40,307 nucleotides of DNA from DATMNI01 sp035570275 (GCA_035570275.1 DATMNI010000013.1:1-40307), one strand, 5' to 3'. Positions 7,587 to 17,300 are shown, counted from the stretch's first letter. Notes: generated from the letters alone by a model not told the origin. Made by a program: numbers and translations.

Positions 7587-8438
7587 ATGTCCGGCGCAAT
7601 GGCCAGCGTGGTACTGGGCGATTTCGAAATCAGCCTGATCCGCGACACGCCCTATTGGTGGGACGGCGGCGCCCTGTTCGGCGTGGTTCCCAAGACCTTG
7701 TGGTCGCGCCAGATGCCGGCCGACGAACTCAACCGGATTCCGCTGGCCTTCAATTGCTACCTGATCCGCACCGGCCGGCACACGATCCTGATCGACACCG
7801 CCGGCGGCGACAAGATGGACGCGCGGGCCCGCGAGCGAATGAAACTGCCGCCCGAACCGGAGTTGCTGCCCAGCGTGCTGGCGCGGCATGGCGTGGACCC
7901 GGAATCGATCGACCTGGTGATCGACAGCCATCTGCACTGGGACCATTGCAGCGGAAATACCACGCTCGGCGCCGATGGTCGTCCGTCGCCTACGTTTCCC
8001 CGCGCGCGGTACTTCGCCGGCCGGCTGGAGTGGGAGCACGCGCACGAGGGGCAGCGCGATGCCGTGAGCTATATCGCCGCCAACTACGACTCGCTGGTGG
8101 AATCCGGACAGATGACGCTAGTGGAAGACGGCCACGAGGTGACGCCGGGCGTGCGGATGCACATCGCCGCGGGCCACACCCGGGGCATGATGGTGGTAAC
8201 GGCGGAGAGCCGCGGCCGGACGTTCTGCTTCCTGGCCGACCTGGTGCCGACCGCCGCCCACATTCAACCTTCGTGGGTGGCGGCCTTCGACCTTTATCCG
8301 CTGGAGGCCATCGAATCCAAGATCCGGTGGCTGGAGGCGGCCGTGGCGGGCGATTGGGTTTGCGGGTTCGCCCATGACCCGGACCTGGCGTTTGCGCGAA
8401 TTACCGCGCATCCGAAGACGCGGTTTCGACTGGCGTAA
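7587..8438 (+). CDS. MBL-fold metallo-hydrolase
   Basis: The protein has 283 residues. The metal-binding motif HLHWDH is at 115-120. Other beta-lactamase-fold features are FNCYLIRTGRHTILIDTAGG (early strand and Asp), an H in IAAGHTRGMMVV, and D in CFLADLVPT. The arrangement resembles the quinolone-lactonase/hydrolase branch, not true beta-lactamases, so it probably hydrolyses an ester or lactone. The start is uncertain because the start region is duplicated: ATG at 7587 and, 12 bp later in frame, ATG at 7599. It follows the YtxH gene by 11 bp, and its 3' end overlaps the convergent PQ-loop gene by 38 bp. Confidence 0.85.
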   Translation: MSGAMASVVLGDFEISLIRDTPYWWDGGALFGVVPKTLWSRQMPADELNRIPLAFNCYLIRTGRHTILIDTAGGDKMDARARERMKLPPEPELLPSVLARHGVDPESIDLVIDSHLHWDHCSGNTTLGADGRPSPTFPRARYFAGRLEWEHAHEGQRDAVSYIAANYDSLVESGQMTLVEDGHEVTPGVRMHIAAGHTRGMMVVTAESRGRTFCFLADLVPTAAHIQPSWVAAFDLYPLEAIESKIRWLEAAVAGDWVCGFAHDPDLAFARITAHPKTRFRLA

Positions 8439-8682
8439 GCGTGCGGCGGGCAGGGCTGCCGCCCGGCATCCAATTCGGCCTCCAGGGTAATGCGGAGCCC
8501 ACCGCGACCGCGGCCACCACCACGTTGGCCACGACAACCGGCAGCGCGTGGATCATCAGCCCGTAGACCACCCAGAGCAGCGCGGCCAAGGCCTGGACCT
8601 TGCGCAGCGCCATCGGCTGTTTGAAGAAATAGGAACTGGCGAACAAGGCGGTGGCGATCCAGCCGATCCAATCCAACTTCAT
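8401..8682 (-). CDS. PQ-loop/YgjV-like small membrane protein
   Basis: The protein has 93 residues with three predicted membrane helices. The pattern is MKLDWIGWIATALFASSYFFKQPMALRKVQALAALLWVVYGLMIHALPVVVANV, split over helices. The 'F..P..LR..Q...ALLW..YG' arrangement is typical of SemiSWEET/YgjV-like half-transporters. A substrate cannot be assigned. The polar C-terminal tail (PGGSPARRTLTPVETASSDAR) is unusual and overlaps the end of the MBL gene on the other strand. The ATG overlaps the stop of the HAD gene (ATGA at 8682-8679), implying coupled translation. Confidence 0.75.
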   Translation of the reverse strand: MKLDWIGWIATALFASSYFFKQPMALRKVQALAALLWVVYGLMIHALPVVVANVVVAAVAVGSALPWRPNWMPGGSPARRTLTPVETASSDAR

Positions 8683-9506
8683 TGGATGTCCGCACCGGAC
8701 GCGGTGGCGGCGGCGGCGTGGACGGCGCTGGCGGTTCGGATAGTCAGCGAATCGGTACGGACCTTGTCCCAATCTTGCAGGACAAATCCGTGCGAATCAA
8801 ACCAGGCGCGAATGCGAGCGGAATTCCATCCCAGCGTGTCCTCGAGAACCGGAATGAGCACACTTAGGGCGTCGTCGCCGAGGATGGTGCGGCGGGCGAT
8901 CTGCGTGATGTATTTGTTTTCCGATACCGCGATGGTGAGGCCTTCCAGGCGGTTCACGTGCAGCATCACGTGGATGTCGGAACCGCCATCGCCGACGTAA
9001 ATCACGCGGTCGTGGCTGACCGGCAAGCGGGCGCGCAGTTCTTCGAGCACCGCCACCTTTCCATAACCGGCCGGCACGCGCAGGATGGATTCGATTTCGC
9101 CGGTGGATTCGTCATAACGGAACTGCGTGCCGAAGATATGCTCCGCCGGCACGATGCCTTCGAGCGCCGACTGAATCACTTCCTCCGGCGCCGCCGAGAC
9201 CACATAGAAGGAAAACTGGTGGCCGTCCAGGCTATTGAGCAGGCGCGAAAGCAGGCGAATGTTCTGCTTGAGGCGGATGTGCTTGCCGGCCGCAATCAGG
9301 TCATGCTTGCGGACCCGCCGGAATTCCGGGTCGTGCAATAGCAGGTAGGCAAGTTCACCGCCCTGCTGCACCAGGTGGATCTGAGAGAGGCCGGCGATTT
9401 TGTTCTGAAAGCCGGTAATGCCAAGCATTTCGCTGAGGACGATCCCCGAATCGTTGAAACTCAGCGTTTGGTCGAAATCACTGATCAAGAGGTATTGCTT
9501 TGACAA
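8679..9506 (-). CDS. HAD-superfamily phosphatase
   Basis: The protein has 275 residues. HAD motif I is ISDFDQTLSF (nucleophile D10, D12), motif II is VVSAAPEE, and motif IV is VIYVGDGGSDIHVML. The long helical insert between motifs I and II fits C1-type cap members of the PSP/HAD-IB type. It probably dephosphorylates a small phosphorylated metabolite or lipid headgroup; the substrate is unknown. The start is taken as TTG at 9506, nine bases after AAAGGAG. The frame is open to 9701 but the extension has no domain and no ribosome site. It is coupled to the PQ-loop gene by ATGA. Confidence 0.8.
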   Translation of the reverse strand: MSKQYLLISDFDQTLSFNDSGIVLSEMLGITGFQNKIAGLSQIHLVQQGGELAYLLLHDPEFRRVRKHDLIAAGKHIRLKQNIRLLSRLLNSLDGHQFSFYVVSAAPEEVIQSALEGIVPAEHIFGTQFRYDESTGEIESILRVPAGYGKVAVLEELRARLPVSHDRVIYVGDGGSDIHVMLHVNRLEGLTIAVSENKYITQIARRTILGDDALSVLIPVLEDTLGWNSARIRAWFDSHGFVLQDWDKVRTDSLTIRTASAVHAAAATASGADIQ

Positions 9507-9752
9507 GGTGCACGTCTCCTTTAACTGTGAATTGAATTTTAGGGGGCGGGCAAACTCGGCCGCGATGAAGATTACTCGATGAAGAATGCTTCTACGTATT
9601 GGATGCGCCGCGGGCCTGGAGGGTTGCGACTTGTCCGGACGGTTCTTTGGATTCAGTGGTTTGACGGGGCGGCAAGGGGCGGCTTTTATGCGTTTCCGCA
9701 CGGTTCGCGAATCTGGGAGTGGGCGCAGTAATCACGGTCAGTACGGCAGGCG

Positions 9753-10265
9753 CTACACGTCGAGCCCGTCAAGCGGAACCGAGATCGGGCTATCCGGAAC
9801 GCGGAGAATCCGATCTTCCACCTTGCGGCTGCCGGTGGGCGCATGGGTTTCGGCGTCCAACGTTTCAGGGTCGATGACCCATACATTCGGCACGCCGAAC
9901 TCGATGGCCTGCCGGACCTTGTCGTTCACTTTGAGCGGTCTGTCCGCGGGAAAAAGAATTTCGATCCAGATCAGTGGCGGCCGTGAGAACACCCTTTCCG
10001 CCGGGCGCGGCTGCTTGATGACGCAGACATCCGGAAGCATATACTTCTCCGCCCGGATGCGGTGCCGCTGTCCAGTAAACGCTTCGATGCCCCAGAGCCT
10101 CCGCCGGCGAAAGAAATATGCCGCGAGCGCAGTCTGCAACCAACTGTGGTCCTGTTGGCCCAAGTTTCTCTCGATCAGCACGCCGTCTTCAAATTCGCAG
10201 TCGGGCTCGTAGGCAGTGCCAAGGTATTCCTCCTCCGATACGCGGACGATCGTTCCCATACTCAT
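9753..10265 (-). CDS. Uma2-family (DUF820) endonuclease-like protein
   Basis: The protein has 170 residues with the PD-(D/E)XK-like Uma2 pattern. It shows an N-terminal EEYLGT...DCEFEDGVLIERNLGQQDHSWLQTALAAYF, then a MLPDVCVI strand with the metal-binding Asp, and LIWIEILFPADR with the second acidic residue. NDKVRQAIEFGVPNVWVIDPE carries the usual Lys and the closing strand. Uma2 proteins occur in multiple copies in acidobacteria and cyanobacteria, and no cellular role is established. It stands alone with no partner gene on either side. Confidence 0.85.
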   Translation of the reverse strand: MSMGTIVRVSEEEYLGTAYEPDCEFEDGVLIERNLGQQDHSWLQTALAAYFFRRRRLWGIEAFTGQRHRIRAEKYMLPDVCVIKQPRPAERVFSRPPLIWIEILFPADRPLKVNDKVRQAIEFGVPNVWVIDPETLDAETHAPTGSRKVEDRILRVPDSPISVPLDGLDV

Positions 10266-10498
10266 GACCCAAGGCTCCTAACATAACACCACGTTTCAAT
10301 CAGCGTTGCGATCCAGGTATTAACCCCGACGGGGCGTGCGAGGCAGTGAGCACTCGGGAGCCTTGCGAAATCAGTCTGACCGGGCGTCAAGCCGAACCCC
10401 AAGTACGTGGTGAGGGAGGTCGGGTAGGGCTTCTGCGCTGGAGGCGCCGTGCCGCGCGGCCGAGGGCTCCGCATTCAACCTGCATCCAAATGGGTACG

Positions 10499-11284
10499 CT
10501 ACTGGCCCTCCCTCACCAGCGTCACCTTCGTGTACACCACCTCAAACCCCATCCGCTCATAGTTGCGCTGCGAGGCGGTGCCGGGTTGGGTGGACGCCGT
10601 GGCCAGGTCGCAACCCTGCGCCAGGGCCTCGTTGAGGCGGGCGGCGATCAGTTCGCGGTGCAGTCCCAGACGCCGGAAGGCGGTGACGGTGCTATCGGCG
10701 AAAAGCGTCGCCAGGGCGCTGTAGATGGCCGATGCGGCGCCCCCCGCGGGCTCGCCATTTTCGACGGAGGCCAGATAGCACATGACTCCGGGCATGGCAA
10801 AGATGGCGCGGCCCACGTCCATTTCCTCGGCGGTGACGTTCGACTGTTCGAAAAAACCGCGGCCCGCGGTGTACGACCATAGATCGGCTTCGTCCGGCAA
10901 CGCGCGCCGCACACGCGGGGTGAAGGCGATCTCCACGCCTGCCAGCCGCTTCACCAGCACGTTGTTGAACTCGGTGGCACAGTAGCCGCGCCGGCCGAGA
11001 GATTCCACCAGGCCAGAATCGGCCAGGGGGCAGAGGTCGATAGCCACGGGCGCGCCGCGGCTTCGGAAGAACGCCTCGAGCGCGCCCAGTTCCGCCTCGC
11101 TGACCCGGCCATTGAGTCCGATCCCGACGGCGTTCGTCAGCGGTGAATCGGCACCCGCGAAGACGGCGCAACCGCCGGCCACTTCGAGCACGGCGGCTTC
11201 GGGATGCACGGCCGTGCAGCCGCGCGCATTGGCCGCCTCGGCGGCCTCCAGACGGCGCGCCAGTGCGGCGTCGGCAAAAACCAT
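10499..11284 (-). CDS. GNAT-family N-acetyltransferase
   Basis: The protein has 261 residues. The C-terminal GNAT core is clear: AASAIYSALATLFADSTVTAF (strand 4), RRLGLHRELIAARLNEALAQGCDLATASTQPGT (acetyl-CoA binding helix and strand 5), and NYERMGFEVVYTKVTL. The Q/R-x-x-G-x-G/A pyrophosphate loop is degenerate (FRRLGLHREL). The N-terminal ~110 residues look like a second, degenerate GNAT repeat. A strong Shine-Dalgarno (AGGAGGG) precedes the ATG. The substrate is unknown. A 16-bp tandem array begins 22 bp upstream of the start. Confidence 0.8.
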   Translation of the reverse strand: MVFADAALARRLEAAEAANARGCTAVHPEAAVLEVAGGCAVFAGADSPLTNAVGIGLNGRVSEAELGALEAFFRSRGAPVAIDLCPLADSGLVESLGRRGYCATEFNNVLVKRLAGVEIAFTPRVRRALPDEADLWSYTAGRGFFEQSNVTAEEMDVGRAIFAMPGVMCYLASVENGEPAGGAASAIYSALATLFADSTVTAFRRLGLHRELIAARLNEALAQGCDLATASTQPGTASQRNYERMGFEVVYTKVTLVREGQ

Positions 11285-11305
11285 GAGCCCTCCTGTGACA
11301 GTATG

Positions 11306-11460
11306 GCTCGCCCGGGGCGAGGTTCGCTGGGGGCGAGGCTCGCTGGGGGCGAGGCTCGCTGGGGGCCGGGCTCGCTGGGGCGAGGCTCGCTGGGGGCGAG
11401 GCTCGCTTGGGGGCGAGGCTCGCTTGGGGGCGGGCTCGCTTGGGGGCGGGCTCGCTTGGG
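11306..11460. repeat. Minisatellite of ~16-bp GCTCGCTGGGGGCGAG units
   Basis: About ten head-to-tail units of 15-17 bp run without a break (starts near 11306, 11322, 11338, 11354, 11370, 11385, 11401, 11418, 11434, 11450). The first units read ...CTGGGGGCGAG and later ones ...CTTGGGGGCGGG, showing spread of variants along the array. It lies between divergent genes, just upstream of the acetyltransferase ribosome-binding site. The strand is strongly G-rich. Confidence 0.9.
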
Positions 11461-11557
11461 TTGTTCAACCTGCGGCCGATTGCAAAGCCGCCTGCCGCAC
11501 TTAGACCAATCCTGGGGGCAAGGCACCAAGGTGCGGACTGGCTCGCTGCCGCATCGC

Positions 11558-11602
11558 GCAGGCGGATTAACAATCCGCCGCAGGTTAACAACCTGCCCCA
11601 CA
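11558..11602. repeat. Dispersed double-hairpin repeat, copy 1
   Basis: Two adjacent hairpins form here: GGCGGATT-AAC-AATCCGCC and GCAGGTT-AAC-AACCTGC, followed by CCCCAC. Copies with compensating changes in the first loop and stem lie at 20291-20336 and, reversed and diverged, at 39423-39466. It precedes the copZ gene by about 55 bp. Confidence 0.8.
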
Positions 11603-11655
11603 CAAAGGCACAGGAAGGCAAGCGTCGCGCGTGCCTGCGGGAGCATCATATAGTT

Positions 11656-11871
11656 ATGGCGACCGAAACTCTGAACCTTCCCGTAAGCGGCATGACTTGC
11701 GGCAACTGCGCGCGCAGTGTGGAGCGGAAGCTCCTGGCAACCCCTGGCGTGAAGAAGGCGGTGGTCGATCTGGCGAATGCCCGCGCAGCCGTGGAGTATG
11801 ACGCCGCCGTGGTGGGGCCTGGTGGCATCGCCAATGCCGTCAGACAGCTAGGCTACGAAGTGCCCGCATGA
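11656..11871 (+). CDS. copZ: Copper chaperone, heavy-metal-associated domain
   Basis: The protein has 71 residues, a single HMA domain: LNLPVSGMTCGNCARSVERKLLATPGV, then VDLANARAAVEYD and ANAVRQLGYEVPA. The metal-binding cysteines are C15 and C18 in GMTCGNC. It binds Cu(I) in the cytoplasm and passes it to the ATPase encoded immediately downstream. The length is normal for CopZ. No strong Shine-Dalgarno is visible before the ATG. The TGA stop (11869-11871) overlaps an ATG, the first rung of the repeated stop/start junction described below. Confidence 0.92.
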   Translation: MATETLNLPVSGMTCGNCARSVERKLLATPGVKKAVVDLANARAAVEYDAAVVGPGGIANAVRQLGYEVPA

Positions 11872-11913
11872 AGACCGTTCCCGCATGAAGACTGTGCTCG
11901 TATGAACACCACC
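11863..11913 (+). repeat. 17-bp tandem triplication at the copZ-copA stop/start junction
   Basis: Three consecutive 17-bp units, CCCGCATGAAGACCGTT, CCCGCATGAAGACTGTG and CTCGTATGAACACCACC, place ATGs at 11868, 11885 and 11902. The copZ TGA overlaps the first ATG. That ATG opens MKTVPA-stop, whose TGA overlaps the second ATG. The second opens MKTVLV-stop, whose TGA overlaps the copA ATG. Every step is an ATGA overlap, so a ribosome could re-initiate twice before reaching copA. Confidence 0.9.
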
Positions 11914-13959
11914 GCACCCGTACGAGTGGATCTGCCCGTCTCCGGCATGACGTGCGCCGCGTGCGCCCGCACCATCGAACGAACCCTCGCCGGCGCCCCT
12001 GGGGTGGCGCGCGCGCAAGTGAATCTGGCCACCAACACGGCCACCGTGGAATACGACCCGGCCTCTGTCCAAGTGGCCGATTTCGTCGGCGCCATCGAGG
12101 AGTTAGGCTACGGTGTGCCGCGGAGCCAGGCGCCTTCCGAGGCTGCGGAGCCAGGCTACCGGCGGCGTCTGCTGGTGGCCGTAGTTTTCGCCGCGCCCGT
12201 CCTGGTGTTGGGTATGTCACATGGCGCTCTGCCGGTGCCGTACTCGCCGTGGATCCAACTCGCCCTCACACTGCCCGTAATCTTCTATTCAGGCGCCCCG
12301 TTCTACCTGGCGGCGTGGAAGGCGCTGCGCCACCGCACCGCCAACATGAATTCACTGATCGCGCTGGGCACCGGTGCGGCCTTCCTGTATTCGGTCTACC
12401 AGACGCTTCGCGGTCAGCACGAGGTTTACTACGAAGCGGCGGCCGTGATCATCGCGCTCATCCTGCTGGGCCGTATGCTGGAGGCGCGCGCCCGCGGCCA
12501 GGCCGGCGAAGCCATCCGTGCCCTGATGGACCTGCAACCGCCCACCGCACGCGTGATTCGCGACGGCTCTGAAGTGGAATTGCCAACCGAAGAGGTGCGC
12601 GTGGACGACATGGTGGTGGTGCGGCCCGGCGAGCGCATCGCGGTGGATGGAACGGTGGTGCACGGCGAATCGGCCGTGGATGAATCCATGCTCACCGGTG
12701 AGAGCATGCCCGTGGAGAAGCGGCCCGGCGACGCGGTGTTCGCCGGAACCATCAACCGCTCCGGCGGCTTCCGCTATCAGGCGAAAAAAGTGGGGCGAGG
12801 CACCACCCTGCAGCAGATGATCGACCTGGTCCAACAGGCGCAGGGCTCGCGCGCCCCGGTCGCCCGGCTGGCCGACGTGGTGAGCGGCTATTTCACCATG
12901 GCGGTGCTCGGGGCCGCGCTGATCACGTTCGTCACCTGGCTTTTCCTGGCGCCGTTCGGAGTCGCCATGGTCAACGCCGTGGCGGTCCTGATCATCGCCT
13001 GTCCGTGCGCCCTGGGCCTTGCCACCCCCACCGCCATCATGGTCGGGACCGGCCGCGGCGCAGCCCACGGGGTGCTGATCAAAGGCGGCGAAGCCCTGGA
13101 GATGGCACACCGGGTCGACACCGTTGTGCTGGATAAGACCGGCACCTTGACGCGCGGCAAACCGCTGGTGACGGCCGTGCTTCCGACGGCCGGGTTTGCC
13201 GCCGATGAATTGCTCCGGCTGGCCGCCTCCGCCGAGCGGTATTCCGAGCACCCGCTGGGCCGCGCCATCGTGGAAGCCGCCGCCGGCCGCGGCCTCGCGC
13301 TGGAGGAACCGGCCGAATTCGCCGCGCTGTCCGGCCATGGGGTTCGCGCGCGTGTGGGCGGGCGCATGGTGGAGGTGGGCAAGCCCGGCGTCACCGTCAC
13401 CATCGATGGCGTGCCAGCCGGCAGCATCGAGATCGCCGACACCATTAAGCCGGAAGCCGCCGGGGCGGTGCGCCGCCTGCGAGCGCTGGGTCTGAACGTC
13501 TGGATGATTACCGGCGACCGGCGCGGCACCGCCGAGGCCGTGGCCCGGGAAGCCGGAATCGAGCATGTGCTGGCCGAGGTGCTTCCCAGCCAGAAGGTGG
13601 CCGAAATCAAGCGGCTACAGGCCGCCGGAAAGCGCGTGGCCATGGTGGGCGACGGCATTAACGACGCGCCCGCCCTGGCGCAGGCGGATCTGGGCATCGC
13701 GATGGGCAGCGGCACCGATGTGGCCATGGAAGCCGGCGGTATTATCCTGATGCGTGACGACCTGAACGGCGTCGCCGCAGCCCTGGAGCTTTCGCGCCGC
13801 ACCATGAGGATCATCCGCCAGAATCTCTTCTGGGCCTTTGCCTATAACGCCCTTGGGATACCGGTGGCGGCGTTGGGGCTGCTCTCGCCGATGCTGGCCT
13901 CGGCCGCGATGGCGCTCTCCAGCGTGACGGTGGTAACCAATAGTCTGAGATTGAAATGA
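11902..13959 (+). CDS. copA: Cu(+)-exporting P1B-type ATPase
   Basis: The protein has 685 residues. An N-terminal HMA domain has GMTCAAC (C18, C21). Transmembrane helices follow, then an actuator domain with TGES (MLTGESMPVEK), the CPC ion-binding motif (C367-P-C369 in IIACPCALGLATPTA), and the phosphorylated DKTGT (D411). The nucleotide-binding HP motif is in SEHPLGRAIV, the hinge GDGINDAPALAQ, and the last helices contain YN (AFAYNALGIP) and MALSS. These are the P1B-1 copper signatures. It exports Cu(I) to the periplasm using ATP and is coupled to CopZ. Its domain is shorter than two-HMA CopAs, as expected when a separate chaperone is present. Confidence 0.95.
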   Translation: MNTTAPVRVDLPVSGMTCAACARTIERTLAGAPGVARAQVNLATNTATVEYDPASVQVADFVGAIEELGYGVPRSQAPSEAAEPGYRRRLLVAVVFAAPVLVLGMSHGALPVPYSPWIQLALTLPVIFYSGAPFYLAAWKALRHRTANMNSLIALGTGAAFLYSVYQTLRGQHEVYYEAAAVIIALILLGRMLEARARGQAGEAIRALMDLQPPTARVIRDGSEVELPTEEVRVDDMVVVRPGERIAVDGTVVHGESAVDESMLTGESMPVEKRPGDAVFAGTINRSGGFRYQAKKVGRGTTLQQMIDLVQQAQGSRAPVARLADVVSGYFTMAVLGAALITFVTWLFLAPFGVAMVNAVAVLIIACPCALGLATPTAIMVGTGRGAAHGVLIKGGEALEMAHRVDTVVLDKTGTLTRGKPLVTAVLPTAGFAADELLRLAASAERYSEHPLGRAIVEAAAGRGLALEEPAEFAALSGHGVRARVGGRMVEVGKPGVTVTIDGVPAGSIEIADTIKPEAAGAVRRLRALGLNVWMITGDRRGTAEAVAREAGIEHVLAEVLPSQKVAEIKRLQAAGKRVAMVGDGINDAPALAQADLGIAMGSGTDVAMEAGGIILMRDDLNGVAAALELSRRTMRIIRQNLFWAFAYNALGIPVAALGLLSPMLASAAMALSSVTVVTNSLRLK

Positions 13960-13960
13960 T

Positions 13961-13977
13961 GGGGCCGGCATAGCCCC
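13961..13977 (+). terminator. Short hairpin after copA
   Basis: GGGGC (13961-13965) pairs with GCCCC (13973-13977) across a 7-nt loop, two bases after the copA stop, followed by GCGTTT. The stem is short and the U-run weak, so this is only a possible terminator. Confidence 0.3.
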
Positions 13978-14300
13978 GCGTTTAACACCGATGCAGCCGT
14001 GCCTCGTCGTGCGCTTCCCTCCCGCTGCGTCTCCCGTGCCGAAACCCCTGCAACCCCTTCAACTGCGACCCCTCCGACGCTATGGTGCGAAATGTTACAG
14101 AAATTACCGTATCGAAATGACTGATGGTGGCGATTAATATTTCTCATGTAATCTTGAGCTCCGTTCTATCCGAGTAGTGATATAGTTCCAGAAACATTAG
14201 TTGGTTTCGCCTGAAACCCATGGCCTCATTGACCGGCTTCAGGCGGTAGCTTCTCCCCGATTGCGAAGCGCAAACAACCGAAAAGGGAAGGGGGACGGAC
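13978..14300. other. Leader region of the TonB-dependent receptor gene
   Basis: No gene is seen in these 323 bp. The part from 14100 to 14200 is AT-rich and probably holds the receptor promoter. CGCCTGAA (14208-14215) and TTCAGGCG (14238-14245) can form a perfect 8-bp stem in the leader about 55 bp before the start codon. GGGAAGGGGG just before the ATG serves as ribosome-binding site. No known riboswitch consensus was recognised. Confidence 0.4.
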
Positions 14301-17300
14301 ATGTTGGTTTCCAAGAAGATCCTGTGCTCAAGACAACTTATCCCGACTGCGGGAGCCATGCTGCTGGCAATGGTTTTTGCCGCTTTGCCGCTGCTCGCTC
14401 AGTCATACTACGGCGTGGTACGAGGGCTGGTGGTCGATCAGAACAGCGGCGTACTGGTCAGCGCCAAAGTCACGCTCGTCAACGAAGGAACTTCCGAGCA
14501 GCGGGCCACTCTCACCAGCTCCAACGGCGAGTACGTTTTCAATGAGGTGATTCCCGCGACTTATACCGTTGTCTGCGAGACTCCGGGGTTTAAGAAATTT
14601 GAGCGGAAGGGCATTGTCGTCGCCACCCAGGGCCAGGTCACGGCAGACTTGAAATTGGAAGTTGGCCAGGTGACCGAGAGCGTCAACGTGGAGGAGCAAG
14701 CTCCGCTGGTGGAGAACGCCAACGCTTCGCAGGGCCAGTTGCTCGACAACCAGAAACTGGTCGACCTTCCCAATCTGGGCCGCAACCCGTTCATGATGTC
14801 CAAGCTGTCGCAGAATATCGTTCAGGTCGGCCCTCCCGCGTACAATCGCATGGAGGATCAAAGCGGATCTTCCATGATCTCCATTGCCGGCGGCCCCGTT
14901 CGCGGCAACAACTACCTGCTCGACGGAATTCCGATCACCGACGCCAACAATCGCGCCATCATTATTCCGGCGCTCGAATCCGTCCAGGAGGTGAAGATCC
15001 AGGCCAACACCTACGACGCCGAAATGGCGCGTACCGGCGGCGGGATGTTCAACACGCTGATGAAATCCGGCACTAACACGTACCATGGCAGCTTGTATGG
15101 GCACCTGCGCCGCACCGATTGGGATGCCAATGCCTTTTTCAGCAATGCGGCCGGTATTCCCATCACGGACCAGCCCAATACCACGTGGGGCGCGAGCTTC
15201 GGCGGCAAAATCAAGATACCTCACGTGTATGACGGAAAAAACAAGACCTTCTTTTTCCTCGGCATTGAGCACTATGACGACTGGTCGTCGGACTCCGCCA
15301 ACTTTAACCTGCCGACCGTAGCGGAGCGCTCGGGCGATTTTTCGAAGTCCTTCGTGTCGGCCGGCGGGCCGCTGGTGAAAGTTATCGATCCTCTCAACGG
15401 CAATCCATTCCCGGGCAACATTATTCCCGCGTCCCGGATTACCGCGGTGGGCGCGGGCATCGCCGCCACGTATCCAAATCCGGCCACCGCGCCGGCCTAT
15501 TTTGGGGCCAATGACCTTGCCCTATCCAGCTCGCTCAAAGCGCGCGCGGTTCAGTATACGTCCAAATTCGACGAAGATTTCTTTCCCTGGTGGCGGCTCA
15601 GCTTGAGCTATTTACGCTACTACTCTCTGGAGCCCGGCGACACCTGGTTTGCCCAGCCTTCCACGCAGAGCGGATGGCGGCTGCAGCGCCGCGTGGATAC
15701 GACGCAGCTCAACAATATTTTCACCGTCAATCCCACTACGGTTGTCACTGTCCGTTACGGCTTCAACCGATTCCCGAACTTCGACTACAACAGCTCTCAG
15801 GGCTACAACATCGCCAGCCTGGGATTCAGCAAGGCGTATGCCAGCACTATCTCGCCGGCCGTGGCCGAATTCCCACAGATCAATATGACGAGCCTCTACT
15901 CGCTGGGCGATAGCGGCGACTGGGATTACTATGACGAGGCCTCGCATAATTTCTCCGCCAGCGTAGACAAGTTCGTCGGCCGTCACAGCTTGCGCGGCGG
16001 TTTCGACTACCGGAAGCTGGCTACGTCGGGCGCAGGCATCAATTGCACTACGGGCTGCTACACCTTCAACACCAACTCCAGCCTGGTGGGCAGCAACACC
16101 GGCGTTGACTTGGCCGACCTGCTATTGGGGCTGCCCTTTGACCGCAATGCCGACACCGCTCAAACCCTGACCAACTACATCCCCTACTACGCCGGGTTCG
16201 TGCAGGACAATATCCGCTTTACCAGCAAGCTGACGATTAACCTGGGGATTCGATTTGAGCATGAAGGCGGCGTGCGGGAAAAGAACAACGGGCTGCTGGT
16301 GGGTTTCGATACGACAGCCACCAACGCGATCGCCTCGCAGGTGCCCAGCCTTTCCTTGAAGGGCGCCGCGCAATACGCGGGGGTAGGCGGAGCGCCGACC
16401 TCGGCGGGCAACTACAACACTCAAAAGTGGGGTCCGCGCGCCGGAGTTGCCTATCAGCTCAACAGCAAAACTGTGCTCCGCGGCGGCTATGGCCTGTTCT
16501 GGGCGCCTCAGATCTATCTTGGTGGACCGCTGGCCACTCCCGGCTACGCGAATGTCACCGACATCACGGGCAAATCCACCACCGATGTTTTGACCAATCC
16601 CTTCCCGAGCGGGCTGCTGGCCCCGGTTGGCAACTCCCAGGGCGCCGCTGTCGGCATCGGCACCAGTCTGAACAATCTGATTGATCCGAAGACCAGGTCG
16701 CCTCGCGTGCATCAGTATTCCATTGACGTGCAGCGGGAGTTGAGGGGTGGCGTCGCCATTGAGGTCGGTTATGTCGGTTCCCATTCTACCCACCTCACTT
16801 TGGGCCAGCCCACCGTCAATATCGACGCGCTCAACCCGAGTAACCTGAGCCAGGGAGCGGCCGCCCTGAATGCACCGGTTGCGAACCCCTTCTTTGGTGT
16901 GCCGGCGGTGGCCGGGGGCACTTTGTCCGGCTCTACCATCCCCGCCTTCCGTCTGCTGCTGCCTTACCCGGCCTACACGGCGATCAACCTGAAATTCGGC
17001 GACAACAACTACGCAAACTATAACTCCATGGTCATTAAGGGCACCAAGCGATTCAGCCATGGCCTTACTTTCCTGAGCACGTTTACGTGGTCCAAGAATA
17101 TGGATGAGAGTTCCGGCGGCGTGGGAAGCAGTCTCAACGGCAGCCCGGCGGGCGCTCCCCAGAATCCCTATACTTTCGCGGGAGAGTACAGCAACTCCAA
17201 CGTGGATACTCCGGTCCGCTGGGCCACTTCGCTCTCCTATGAACTTCCTTTCGGGAAGGGCAAGGCGCTCTTGAACACTAGCAGCCGGGCTCTCGATATG

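Noticed and set aside
10266..10498. Possible small gene or intron piece between the Uma2 and GNAT genes
   Set aside because: No domain, ribosome site or conserved RNA element could be recognised.
11306..11460. Possible CRISPR array
   Set aside because: The units are contiguous 15-17-bp repeats with no spacers and no cas genes nearby.
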